NCBI RefSeq assembly: GCF_042429765.1
Contig: NZ_JBHLZU010000001.1
Span: forward strand, 1-64,000
DNA: 64,000 nt
Origin: Allokutzneria oryzae
GTDB taxonomy: Bacteria; Actinomycetota; Actinomycetes; Mycobacteriales; Pseudonocardiaceae
Direction of reading: 5' to 3'
The notes beneath the pieces were generated by a model. It saw only the letters and a list, made by a program, of their open reading frames with translations, was not told the DNA's origin and searched no databases. Positions 18,384 to 26,660 of this stretch are shown here, in pieces. The translations under genes and the position numbers were made by a program. Each line of letters opens with the position of its first letter. Within the stretch, counting starts at the first letter, position 1.

Positions 18384-18875
18384 TCACTCCGAGTAGAAGC
18401 TCCGGACCGCCCTGGCGTGCTCGTCGGTGGTGACGTACCCGTCGCCGTTCTCGTCGAGGCGGTGGAAGTTCTGGATGGCCTCCACCTGGCCGACGCCGAA
18501 GGCCGTCTGCGAGGTCATCCACTCGTCCAGCGACAGTTTGCCGTCCCCGTCGCGGTCCCCGAGCCGGAAGGCGAACTCCGCCAGCGGGAGGGCGACCTCG
18601 TCGACGAAGCCGGGGTGGTTGTACCCGGCCGTCCACTCCTCCAGGCTGATCACCTTGTCGCCGTTGTCGTCCAGGTGTCCTTCGAGGTGCTGCCAGAGTC
18701 TGTTCGCCCGCGTGGTGACCTCCCGCCATGTCGGCGAGCCGGGAGGCACGTTGTGGGCCTGGCACAGGGCCTGCACCACACCGTGGATGTCAGTCTGGTC
18801 GATCACGCCGTCGTGGTCGGCGTCGTACCGCTCGAAATCCTTCTCAAGCCTCTGCTGGTACAGCGTCGTGCCCAT
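18384..18875 (-). CDS. Four-EF-hand calcium-binding protein (calerythrin-like)
   Basis: A 163-residue cytosolic protein with four EF-hand loops: DADHDGVIDQTD (residues 18-29), DDNGDKVISLEE, DRDGDGKLSLDE and DENGDGYVTTDE. The flanking helices and length match the calerythrin / sarcoplasmic calcium-binding protein group found in actinomycetes. All four loops keep Asp at position 1 and an acid at 12; loop 2 has a Lys-containing DNGDKV variant that may bind calcium less well. GAGGGA precedes the ATG. It sits on the opposite strand inside cluster 1 with palindromes A and B on both sides, so it may be an insertion unrelated to the pathway. A signalling or calcium-buffering role is the family expectation. 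Confidence 0.9.
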   Translation of the reverse strand: MGTTLYQQRLEKDFERYDADHDGVIDQTDIHGVVQALCQAHNVPPGSPTWREVTTRANRLWQHLEGHLDDNGDKVISLEEWTAGYNHPGFVDEVALPLAEFAFRLGDRDGDGKLSLDEWMTSQTAFGVGQVEAIQNFHRLDENGDGYVTTDEHARAVRSFYSE

Positions 18876-19320
18876 CGAGATCCCTCGCTTCGGCCATGCG
18901 GTCCCGCCCTGCGCGGGGCCATAACCGGCTTACCGGCAGCGGCGACGCGCCGTCATTGCCCCAACCAGCGACACCGAGCGCCGAACCCATTACCGAGAGT
19001 AATAGTCCCGGTTCGGAGCGGGAATGCCCGGCCGGGTGGGTTTCCGGCCGGGACACTCGGTCAGCCCAGCAGTGCCAGTCATTTGCCTACACCCCAACGG
19101 TTTTGGCGAATGCAGGACAGCACTTGAGCGGAACCTCGACCTTCCTGGATGCTCGGTTGCCGTGGCGGTGAGAACATCCCGGAACGGTTCCGCGCAGCCG
19201 AACGGCGAGCAGCCGGCGCGCTCCCCCTAGGCCCTGCCCTGCAAGCCGTCCCGATCCCCCGAGGCGCCCCCATACCCCCGTGGACGCGTGGACGCGTGAA
19301 CTGGCTGACGTGGTCGGGAT
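18876..19320. other. Gene-free gap upstream of the EF-hand gene
   Basis: I see no credible gene here. At about 18980-19018 an inverted repeat CCGAACC...GGTTCGG encloses ATTACCGAGAGTAAT, itself a short palindrome, about 110 bp upstream of the EF-hand ATG; these are candidate regulatory elements. The stretch around 19200-19310 is GC-rich without clear signals. Confidence 0.5.
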
Positions 19321-19389
19321 TTTCGCGTTTTGTCACCTTGATACGCAAAAGAGCGCTCCCATTTCGCATTAAGCCTACAAAACGCGAAA
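19321..19389. repeat. 69-bp palindromic element, copy B
   Basis: It begins TTTCGCGTTTTGTCACCTTG and ends ACAAAACGCGAAA, a 13-bp perfect outer stem. The inner part is nearly identical to copy C (33380), including AAAGAGCGCTCCCATTTCGC. It is followed by a G-rich tandem array (19390-19475) with repeated GAAGGCGCCAGGGGTGG units. Confidence 0.8.
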
Positions 19390-19483
19390 CGGGGGCACGT
19401 GGGTGGTGGTAGGGCGTCGGGGGAGGGGATGAAGGCGCCAGGGGTGGGGAGGGGATGAAGGCGCCAGGGGTGGCGAGGTGGTG

Positions 19484-19645
19484 TTACCACGTGCAGGACA
19501 CGACGGAGCACGTGTCGCAGGGGGTGGTGGTGGCGTGCCGCGGCGCGGTGGTGGTGTCGTCGTGGTAGCAGGTGCGGGCCAGTCGGGTGGAGGACGGGCG
19601 CGGCCCGCATCCCGTTGGACGCGGGCCGTGGACCTCGAACAGCAC
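19484..19645 (-). CDS. Possible small Cys/Thr-rich ORF, 53 codons
   Basis: An open frame from GTG 19645 to TAA 19484, starting just after the stop of the FAD monooxygenase gene. The deduced peptide has a Thr-rich stretch and ends in PCDTCSVVSCTW with five cysteines in all, a composition seen in some ribosomally made peptide precursors. Against it: the frame runs through a terminator hairpin, the AGGAG is only one base from the GTG, and no modifying enzyme is encoded nearby. A similar tail (...VSCTW) is readable on the minus strand near position 110 without a good frame. I list it as a candidate only. Confidence 0.15.
   Translation of the reverse strand: MLFEVHGPRPTGCGPRPSSTRLARTCYHDDTTTAPRHATTTPCDTCSVVSCTW
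19602..19627 (-). terminator. Hairpin terminator after the leftward FAD monooxygenase gene
   Basis: GGCCCGCATCC (19602-19612) and GGACGCGGGCC (19617-19627) form an 11-bp stem with one wobble pair and a four-base loop, 22 bp after the stop of the FAD monooxygenase gene. It is positioned to end that single-gene transcript. Confidence 0.7.
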
Positions 19646-19649
19646 GCTC

Positions 19650-21269
19650 CTAGCGCTGGAGGGCGGGAGTCCGGACCAGCACGCCGTCCAGGAACGCCAC
19701 GACGCTCTCGGGCTGGGCCGGGTCGGCGACCGCGGCGATGTGCCCGTCCGGCCGCACGACCACCATCAGCGCACCGTCCACATGGTACGAACGGTAGGCG
19801 GCGTGCTCGCTCGACGGGATCACGTGCGTGGTCACCGCGGCCACGTAGCGGTCGGCCAGCCGCTGCGCCAACGCCTCCGCGTCCACGTCGTCGCAGGAGA
19901 ACAGCAGGACGTGGTAGCCGCCGCCGTGGGTCAGGTCGAGCACGCTCCGCGCTCCGTCGCGGGTCTGCTTGATCGGGGCGTAGGGGGCGCGGTCGCCCGG
20001 TTTCAGCGCTCCGCCGCCCGGCCCGACCGCGCGGCTGCCGCGGTAGTTGATCCAGAGCTGCGAGAACATGTGGAAGAACATCCGCCGCACCGGCGCGAGG
20101 CGGCTCACCACGCCGACGACGCGGGTCGCCACGTGGGTCCGCATCCACACCGCCACCGCGTTGTTGCCCGTCTCCAGCTTGAAGCCGAGGTCGGTCCGCT
20201 TGAGCACCGTCTGCGCGATCGGGCGGCGCTCCGCCTCGTAGGTGTCCAGCAGCCACGGCGGCGCTTCGCCGTTGACCACCTGGGCCAACTTCCATGCGAG
20301 GTTGACCGCGTCGCCGACGCCGAGGTTGAGGCCCTGGCCGCCCGCCGGGTTGTGGATGTGCGCGGCGTCGCCGACCAGGAACGCGTTGCCCACGCGGAAG
20401 CGCGAGGCGAGGCGGCTGTGGAAGCGGAACATCGAGGCCCAGATGACCTCGTCCAGCCTGGCGTCGACGCGGAAGTAGTTGTCGAACCACCGCTGGAGGT
20501 CGGCGTGGTCCAGTGCCGCGTAGGACTCGTGCGACGGGCCGCCGGTCTGCTCGGGGGCCTGGTGGATGTCGGGCGGCACCACGCCGAAGAGGCGGTAGCG
20601 GCCACTGGCCAGCGGCAGGATGCCGACGAAGCCACCCCGGGTGAGGTTCAGTCGCATGCCCTTCACGCCGAGGTCCACGTCCAGGGTGACGTCGGCGAGC
20701 ATGCCGCTCTGGGTGTAGGTCTCGCCGTCGAACTCCTGGCCGAGGAACTTGCGGATGGTGCTGCTCGCGCCGTCCGCGCCCACCAGCCACCTCGCGGTCA
20801 CCGTCGCCGTGGCGTCCTCGGTACTGACCCGCGCGCGGACCCCGTCGCCGGTGTCCACCAGATCGTCCACTGTGGAGTCCCACTCCACCGCGACGTCGTG
20901 CTCGGCGAGCGCCTCGACCAGGACGCGCTCGGTCTCGAACTGCTCAAGGGCCAGCGCGTAGGGGAAGCGGGTCTGGTCGCCGGTGCCCTCCCCGGCCAGC
21001 GGCATGGTGCCGGCGTGGCGGCCGCTCTCGTGGATCGCCACGTCGGTGATGGGCAGGCCGCGGGCGACCGCCGCCTCGCCGACGCCGAGCCGGTCGAGGA
21101 ACTCCAGCGTCCGCGCGTGCACGATGGCGGCCCGCGCCTGTTCCACCGGGCCGGGCTTGCGGTCCACGATCCGGACCCGCACGCCGTTCTGCACCAGCAT
21201 CAGCGCCGTGCACAGGCCGGTCGGGCCCGCTCCTACGACGAGGACGTCGCAGTCATGTTCGTCGCGCAT
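19650..21269 (-). CDS. FAD-dependent aromatic monooxygenase (tailoring oxygenase X)
   Basis: A 539-residue class A flavoprotein hydroxylase of the PgaE/RdmE/pentachlorophenol-monooxygenase type. The FAD motif is DVLVVGAGPTGLCTALMLVQNG, ALALEQFETERVL and GADGASSTIRKFLG follow, then GNAFLVGDAAHIHNPAGGQGLNLGVGDAVNLAWKLA, and a thioredoxin-like C-terminal domain (VVVRPDGHIAAV). ATG 21269 is chosen because GAGGAA lies about five bases upstream; ATG 21281 is an alternative. It is the only pathway enzyme of cluster 1 on the minus strand. BE-54017 and cladoniamide clusters carry two such extra oxygenases (X1, X2) besides the RebC homologue; they epoxidise and rearrange the indolocarbazole to an indolotryptoline. 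This gene is a candidate for one of them. Confidence 0.87.
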   Translation of the reverse strand: MRDEHDCDVLVVGAGPTGLCTALMLVQNGVRVRIVDRKPGPVEQARAAIVHARTLEFLDRLGVGEAAVARGLPITDVAIHESGRHAGTMPLAGEGTGDQTRFPYALALEQFETERVLVEALAEHDVAVEWDSTVDDLVDTGDGVRARVSTEDATATVTARWLVGADGASSTIRKFLGQEFDGETYTQSGMLADVTLDVDLGVKGMRLNLTRGGFVGILPLASGRYRLFGVVPPDIHQAPEQTGGPSHESYAALDHADLQRWFDNYFRVDARLDEVIWASMFRFHSRLASRFRVGNAFLVGDAAHIHNPAGGQGLNLGVGDAVNLAWKLAQVVNGEAPPWLLDTYEAERRPIAQTVLKRTDLGFKLETGNNAVAVWMRTHVATRVVGVVSRLAPVRRMFFHMFSQLWINYRGSRAVGPGGGALKPGDRAPYAPIKQTRDGARSVLDLTHGGGYHVLLFSCDDVDAEALAQRLADRYVAAVTTHVIPSSEHAAYRSYHVDGALMVVVRPDGHIAAVADPAQPESVVAFLDGVLVRTPALQR

Positions 21270-21479
21270 GGGGTTCCTCATTCGGTTCGGCGAGTCTGTC
21301 CCGAGTATCGCCAGCCCCACGGCCCCGGCACATCTCCCAGCGCTGGGTGATCACGCGCGGCGCACCCTACGCGAGTGCGCAGGTTCTTCGCGCCCGCCCG
21401 GTTCAGCGCTTACCGCGAGGATGCGCCATCTATAGGTTCGCCTCATCCAGCCCAGACCGCGAGAAGCCGGGGACGCGTC

Positions 21480-22172
21480 ATGACCAAACCGGAAGCCTAT
21501 TTCGACGACCTCGCCGAGCTCTACGAGCGGTTCACGCAGATCAGGGACGCCGCGGCCAGCCCGGTGCGGTCCTGGCTGACCTCGCAGCTGTCCAAGGGCA
21601 CGCGGGCCATCGACGTCGGCTGCGGTGGCGGGAACAACTGCGGGCTGCTCGCCGACCACTACACCGAGGTCGTCGGGGTGGACATCTCGCAGAAGATGCT
21701 GGACATCGCCGCGACCAAGCCGTCGCGGGTGCCCGTGCGGTACGAGTGCCGCAGCGCCACCGACCTCTCCCCCGAGGTGGACGGCCGGTTCGACCTGGTC
21801 ATGTCGGTCAACGCGGTGTTCCACATGGGGCCTGCGGACGTGGTGCTGCCGAAGCTGCGGGACCTGGTCGCGCCCGGCGGGCGGCTGGTGGTCATCGACG
21901 TGACGCAGCCGGACGGCGCCGCCCTGCCCACCGAGCAGAGCGCCTACGCCTTCGAGACCGCGAAGATCATCTACGACGTGTCGGGGGACGTGGAGGCGGC
22001 CGCGGACTCGATGCGGATGATGCTGCACCCCCGCTGGCTGGAGATGAGCGCGGAGGCGATGCCGCTCACCGACAGCGAGTTCGCCCTCCAGTACGAGAAG
22101 GCGATGCCGGGCGTGCGGATCACCAAGGACATCATCCCCACCATGAGCGCGGCCGTCTGGGACGCGGCATGA
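21480..22172 (+). CDS. Class I SAM-dependent methyltransferase
   Basis: A 230-residue methyltransferase. Motif I is AIDVGCGGGNNCGLL (about residues 43-57), followed by VVGVDISQKMLDIA, FDLVMSVNAVFHMG and VAPGGRLVVIDVTQPDG. The fold is the UbiE/Methyltransf_11 type used for O-, N- or C-methylation of small molecules. The ATG at 21480 has only a weak purine sequence (GGGGA) before it; it reads away from the FAD monooxygenase gene, sharing a 210-bp promoter region. It ends in an ATGA overlap with a 25-codon frame that leads into the RebD homologue. In this cluster it probably methylates the bisindole core or its hydroxyls; the site is unknown. Confidence 0.87.
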   Translation: MTKPEAYFDDLAELYERFTQIRDAAASPVRSWLTSQLSKGTRAIDVGCGGGNNCGLLADHYTEVVGVDISQKMLDIAATKPSRVPVRYECRSATDLSPEVDGRFDLVMSVNAVFHMGPADVVLPKLRDLVAPGGRLVVIDVTQPDGAALPTEQSAYAFETAKIIYDVSGDVEAAADSMRMMLHPRWLEMSAEAMPLTDSEFALQYEKAMPGVRITKDIIPTMSAAVWDAA

Positions 22173-22246
22173 GCGAGCTTGCGGGCGAATCAACCAACAC
22201 AGTGCGCGCGGTCACGAACCACCGAGCTTGCGAGGTGGTCTCGTGA
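22169..22246 (+). other. 25-codon bridging frame with hairpin over the rebD ribosome-binding site
   Basis: ATG 22169 overlaps the methyltransferase stop (ATGA) and its own TGA (22244-22246) overlaps the GTG of the RebD homologue (GTGA). Inside are two copies of the sequence GAGCTTGCG, the second enclosed in ACCACC-GAGCTTGCGA-GGTGGT. This stem includes the GAGG that serves as the Shine-Dalgarno sequence for the next gene. The layout recalls MIRU elements, which sit between start and stop codons in mycobacterial operons. Translation through the short frame would open the hairpin and couple the genes. The peptide itself shows no family features. Confidence 0.5.
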
Positions 22247-25200
22247 GCGTCTTCGACCTGCCGAGACTGCACTTCGCCGGGGTCGCCGTCACCCGGTTGC
22301 CGACGGGCCCGCGCGCCGGGTTGCTCGACCTGGAGACCAACCGGGCGGTGACCGATGACGGGGTGTTCGACACCGACCGCCCCGTCCAGGAGTACTACGA
22401 CTTCCTGGAGTCCAAGGGCGCCAAGGGAACCAACTTCGAGGGCAACGGGCACTTCTGGATCGACGCGAAGGTCGTCGGCTGCGAGCGCGCTCCCGGCGAG
22501 GTCGACACCGAGGACCTGCTCGTCGGGCGGCAGCTGGACCTGTGGGGGCACTTCTGCGAGTACACCTCGGGCACCGCCAACCGCTCGCGGGTCTTCGACG
22601 TGGACCCGGCGTCGAACTGGACGACCACGGTCATGGTCGGGCAGCTCGCGCTGGGCAGGCTCGGCCGCTCGCACGAGGTCGGCTACCTGGTCACCGGTGA
22701 CGTGTCCGGGATGTGCCCGCCGCGCTGGCAGAACACCGCCCACGTCCGCGACGAGGACACCGACCCGCGGTTCCGCCGTTCCGTGGTGCACCAGTTCGTC
22801 GTGGACAAGCACGAGGGCCTGAACTGGCTCAACGACGCGGAGAGCTCCCCCGCGCTGGCCCGGCTGCGCGAGCTGATCGACTCCGGCGCGGCCGACGGCC
22901 TCGTGGTGCAGTTCGCGCTCACCAACATGGCGACGCCGACCGCGCACGGCGAGCCGGACTTCTGGGACCTGCGCGGCACGATCGCCGCGTGGCACGCACC
23001 GGAGCTGCGCACCTACCCCGCCGGACGGCTGCTCACCGCGCGCAAGGTGGACGGCTCCGCGCTGCACAACCTCTCCGTGCGCGTCGACGACAAGCACGTC
23101 ACCGCGAACCTGATCACCGCGGTCCCGGTGCTCAGCCGCGCGGAGACCCGTGGTCCGGGTCCCACGCACCGCGTCGGGCCGTTCGTCGATCTCGGTGACC
23201 TCGAAGTGCGCACCGCGTCCGGCACGCTGCTGGCGACGATCCCGCGCGAGTCCTACCTCGGCGAGGACTACCGGCTGTCCTCCGGCGTGCTCGCTGTGTC
23301 CCGTGTGGACGGTGGGCGCGGCAACCCAGGCGAGGGGCTGGTCGTCACCGCCACCGACGGCACGGTCCTGCTGCGCGAAGAGGAGACGGTCGTCCAGTCG
23401 GACGAGGCCAGCCTGTTCGTCGAGCACGAGAACACCAAGACCGGCGAGGACCACGCGGTCGAGATCCCGATCCGGTCCTACGTGCGCGGTGAACCCGCGC
23501 GCGTGGACTGGATCCACGTCAAGCAGTACGTCAACCCGCGCGGAATGCCCCTGGCCGAGACCCACGAGGACGTCCGGATCGCCGCGTTCCTGTTGACGGG
23601 CCAGGCCGACTACTCCCCCGAGTGCGTCGCCTCCACCGACGAGCACGGCCGAGGGACCATCACCATCAAGGGCGTCCGCGGTGGTGCGGCCAAGATCCTG
23701 CTGCTGCCCGACGGCGACGACCTGCCCGCGGGCGAGACGGCCGCGCAGCGCTACGACAACGACGACGAGCAGGGCTACTGGTCGGGCGTCGGCAGCATCG
23801 CGCTGCGGGTGCTACCGAACCACTGGCACCTGGACGAGCTGCCTGACAGCGAGATCACCTTCGAGACCCTCTACCGCGAGGCGTTCGCCTACTACGAGCT
23901 CCAGTACTCGTTCATGCGGTCGGAGGTGCTGAGCCTGGCCGACGAGTTCAAGGTCGAGCCGTACGCGCGATTGATCTGGCACGTCTCCGACGCCAAGCAC
24001 AAGCCGAAGACCTTCTACATGCCGCCGACCCGCGACATGAGCGCGCCGCAGGTCCGCATGATGCTGCGCTACCTGCTCGCCGACGACGCGAAGCGGCAGA
24101 CGCCGCCGACCCTGGTTCCGCAGCACCGCAAGCTCGGCGTGATCACCACCAAGGACGAGCTGCTGCACGCGCTCTACCAGGCGGCGGCCATCGAGCTCGC
24201 CACGATGGTCCAGTACCTCTACGCGGCGTACTCGATCCCCATCCACGGTGCGGCCAAGCACTACGTCGAGCGGGGTGAGTGGACCGAGGAGCAGCTGCTG
24301 ATCGCGTGCGGCGAGGGCACGCAGACGCTGAACAACGGCATGCGCGGCAGCCTGATGAACGTGGCCCGCGAGGAGATGATGCACTTCCTCGCGATCAACA
24401 ACATCCTGATGGCGATGGGACGGCCGTTCCACCTGCCGCGACTGGACTTCAGCGACTTCAACAGCAAGATCTGCGTGCCGCTGGAGTTCTCCCTCGAAGC
24501 CTTCAACCTGGCCAGCGTGCAGCGCTTCGTCGCGCTGGAGCAGCCGCACGACCTCATCCAGGAGGTGGAGGGCAACGACTCCACGGTCCGCCCCGACGGC
24601 GAGCCCTACCAGTACGGGTCGCTGAGCGAGCTGTACGCCGCGATCCGCGAGGGCATCCAGGCGGTGCCGGGCGCGTTCCTGGTCAAGAAGGGCCGGGGCG
24701 GCGGCGCGCACCACCTGTTCATGCGCGAGTCGGTCAACGCCGTCCACCCGGACTACCAGCTGGAGGTCGACGACGTCGCCAGCGCGGTGTTCGCCATCGA
24801 CTTCGTCACCGAGCACGGTGAGGGCGGGCAGATCCCCTCGACCCTGCCGGAGGAGGAGTCGCACTTCGACACCTTCCTGCGGATCTCCGAGCTGCTGATC
24901 CACGAGCGGGCCAACGGCCCCAACGGCCGCAAGATCCCGTGGAACCCGGCGTACCCGGTGATGCGCAACCCCACGCTGCGCCCGGGGAACCCGGCGATGG
25001 ACCACGTCACGCACGAGCCGGCGCGGATCGCGATGACGGTGTTCAACCGCTCGTACTTCATGGCGATGCAGCTGATGGTGCAGCACTTCGGCTACAGCCC
25101 GGACAAGAGCCTGCGCCGCTCGCGGCTGATGAACTGGGCGCTGGACATCATGACCGGCGTGCTACGACCGCTCGGCGAGCTGATCGTCACGCTGCCGTCC

Positions 25201-25413
25201 GGCAGGCCGGGGCGCACCGCTGGGCCGTCCTTCGAGCTGGACAGCGAGCCCGCCTACATCTCCCGGCCGGACATCGCCGTGGAGTGGATGGCGCGCGAGT
25301 TCGACGAGATCGCGCAGCTGGCCCGCAAGTGCTCCGGCCTGACCCCGACCGTCGCGGACCTGCTCGCGTTCATCGGCGAGCAGCTGCGCACGATGGACCT
25401 GAAGGACCTGTGA
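22243..25413 (+). CDS. Chromopyrrolic acid synthase (RebD/StaD/VioB family)
   Basis: A 1056-residue heme protein that couples two molecules of (chloro)indole-3-pyruvate imine to chromopyrrolic acid, the committed step. Length fits RebD, StaD and VioB (about 1000-1100). The N-terminal domain opens VFDLPRLHFAGVAV, as in this family. The C-terminal ferritin-like/VioB domain has LLHALYQAAAIELATMVQYLYAAYSI, NVAREEMMHFLAINNILMAMGRPFHLPRLDF and a late EEESHFDTFLRISE segment, supplying His/Glu residues of the active site. GTG 22243 is the start, with GAGG seven bases upstream and a GTGA overlap with the bridging frame. It overlaps the next FAD monooxygenase gene by one base. This gene identifies cluster 1 as a bisindole pathway. 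Confidence 0.96.
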   Translation: MSVFDLPRLHFAGVAVTRLPTGPRAGLLDLETNRAVTDDGVFDTDRPVQEYYDFLESKGAKGTNFEGNGHFWIDAKVVGCERAPGEVDTEDLLVGRQLDLWGHFCEYTSGTANRSRVFDVDPASNWTTTVMVGQLALGRLGRSHEVGYLVTGDVSGMCPPRWQNTAHVRDEDTDPRFRRSVVHQFVVDKHEGLNWLNDAESSPALARLRELIDSGAADGLVVQFALTNMATPTAHGEPDFWDLRGTIAAWHAPELRTYPAGRLLTARKVDGSALHNLSVRVDDKHVTANLITAVPVLSRAETRGPGPTHRVGPFVDLGDLEVRTASGTLLATIPRESYLGEDYRLSSGVLAVSRVDGGRGNPGEGLVVTATDGTVLLREEETVVQSDEASLFVEHENTKTGEDHAVEIPIRSYVRGEPARVDWIHVKQYVNPRGMPLAETHEDVRIAAFLLTGQADYSPECVASTDEHGRGTITIKGVRGGAAKILLLPDGDDLPAGETAAQRYDNDDEQGYWSGVGSIALRVLPNHWHLDELPDSEITFETLYREAFAYYELQYSFMRSEVLSLADEFKVEPYARLIWHVSDAKHKPKTFYMPPTRDMSAPQVRMMLRYLLADDAKRQTPPTLVPQHRKLGVITTKDELLHALYQAAAIELATMVQYLYAAYSIPIHGAAKHYVERGEWTEEQLLIACGEGTQTLNNGMRGSLMNVAREEMMHFLAINNILMAMGRPFHLPRLDFSDFNSKICVPLEFSLEAFNLASVQRFVALEQPHDLIQEVEGNDSTVRPDGEPYQYGSLSELYAAIREGIQAVPGAFLVKKGRGGGAHHLFMRESVNAVHPDYQLEVDDVASAVFAIDFVTEHGEGGQIPSTLPEEESHFDTFLRISELLIHERANGPNGRKIPWNPAYPVMRNPTLRPGNPAMDHVTHEPARIAMTVFNRSYFMAMQLMVQHFGYSPDKSLRRSRLMNWALDIMTGVLRPLGELIVTLPSGRPGRTAGPSFELDSEPAYISRPDIAVEWMAREFDEIAQLARKCSGLTPTVADLLAFIGEQLRTMDLKDL

Positions 25414-26660
25414 TGGAGACCCTCACCACCACCGTGTGCGTCGTGGGCGGTGGCCCGGCCGGGGCGATGCTCGGGCTGCTGCTCGCGCGCTCCGGGGTGG
25501 ACGTGGTCGTGCTGGAGAAGCACGCCGACTTCCACCGCGACTTCCGCGGCGACACGGTGCACCCGGCGACCTTGCAGATCCTCGACGAGCTGGGCCTGGT
25601 GCGGCGGTTCCACGAGCTGCCGCACCAGAAGGTCTCCACGATCGGCGTGGTGCAGGACGGCAAGCGCATCAACATCGCCGACTTCAGCAAGCTGCGGGTG
25701 CGCTACCCGTACATGGCTTTCGTGCCGCAGTGGGACTTCCTGGACCTGATCACCGCCGAGGCCGCGCGCCACCCGGGGTTCCGGTTGCTGATGCGCTCCC
25801 AGGCCCTCGGTGTGGTGCGGGAGAACGGACGGGTCGCCGGGGTCCGGGTGAGCGGGCCGGACGGGGAGCTCACCGTGCGCTCCACGCTCGTGGTCGCCGC
25901 CGACGGCAGGCACTCCGCGATCCGCGAGGACGTCGGAGTCACGCCGAGGCTGATCGGGCGGTCGCTCGACGTGATCTTCTTCAAGATCTCGCGCAGGGAC
26001 ACCGACCCGGACGAGGGCATCTGCGTGCGGATCGGCAACGGCAAGGTCTTCGGGGCCACCGACCGCAGGACCTACTGGCAGATGTCCTACGAGACCACCA
26101 AGGGCGGCTTCGAGGACGTGCGACGCAAGGGGCTCGACGCGTTCCGCGCCGACCTCGCCGCGCTGGTGCCGTTCCTCGCCGACCGCGTGCACGAAGTGTC
26201 CTCAATGGACGACCTGAGCCTGTTGGAGGCGCGGATCGACCGGCTGGAAAAGTGGCACCAGCCCGGCCTGCTGTTCATCGGTGACGCCGCGCACGCGATG
26301 TCGCCGGTCGCCGGGTTCGGCGTGAACCTCGCGGTGCAGGACGCGGTGGCCACCGCCAACGCGCTCACGGCCGCGCTGCTGCGCGCTCAGCGGACCGGCG
26401 AGCCCTTCGACGACTCGCGGCTGGCCGCTGTCCGCAAGCGCAGGCGGCTCACCACGGCGCTGTCCCAAGGGCTCCAGCGGGCCACCCAGCGCTTCGGCAT
26501 CGACGACGCGCTCAACGGCTCCGGCCAGCCGCCCGCGCCGAAGCTGTTCGAGAAGTTCGCTCCGGCGCAGCGGCTGATGAGCCGCGTCATCGGACTCGGC
26601 TTCCGGCCGGAGCACGTGCGCACTCCCGAGATCAGACAACGTGAAGGGGTCCAGTCATGA
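25413..26660 (+). CDS. FAD-dependent monooxygenase, short type (tailoring oxygenase X)
   Basis: A 415-residue flavoprotein of the UbiH/PHBH type without the thioredoxin-like tail. It has VCVVGGGPAGAMLGLLLARSGVDVVVLEKH (FAD), FRGDTVHPATLQILDELGL, VVAADGRHSAIRE and LLFIGDAAHAMSPVAGFGVNLAVQDAVA. The start is coupled to the RebD homologue (TGATG overlap) and its end to the O-methyltransferase gene (ATGA). With the RebC homologue and the FAD enzyme at 19650 this makes three flavin oxygenases, the number known from indolotryptoline clusters (C, X1, X2). By size it suits X1, the enzyme proposed to epoxidise the indolocarbazole in BE-54017 synthesis, but this pairing is an inference. Confidence 0.88.
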   Translation: METLTTTVCVVGGGPAGAMLGLLLARSGVDVVVLEKHADFHRDFRGDTVHPATLQILDELGLVRRFHELPHQKVSTIGVVQDGKRINIADFSKLRVRYPYMAFVPQWDFLDLITAEAARHPGFRLLMRSQALGVVRENGRVAGVRVSGPDGELTVRSTLVVAADGRHSAIREDVGVTPRLIGRSLDVIFFKISRRDTDPDEGICVRIGNGKVFGATDRRTYWQMSYETTKGGFEDVRRKGLDAFRADLAALVPFLADRVHEVSSMDDLSLLEARIDRLEKWHQPGLLFIGDAAHAMSPVAGFGVNLAVQDAVATANALTAALLRAQRTGEPFDDSRLAAVRKRRRLTTALSQGLQRATQRFGIDDALNGSGQPPAPKLFEKFAPAQRLMSRVIGLGFRPEHVRTPEIRQREGVQS

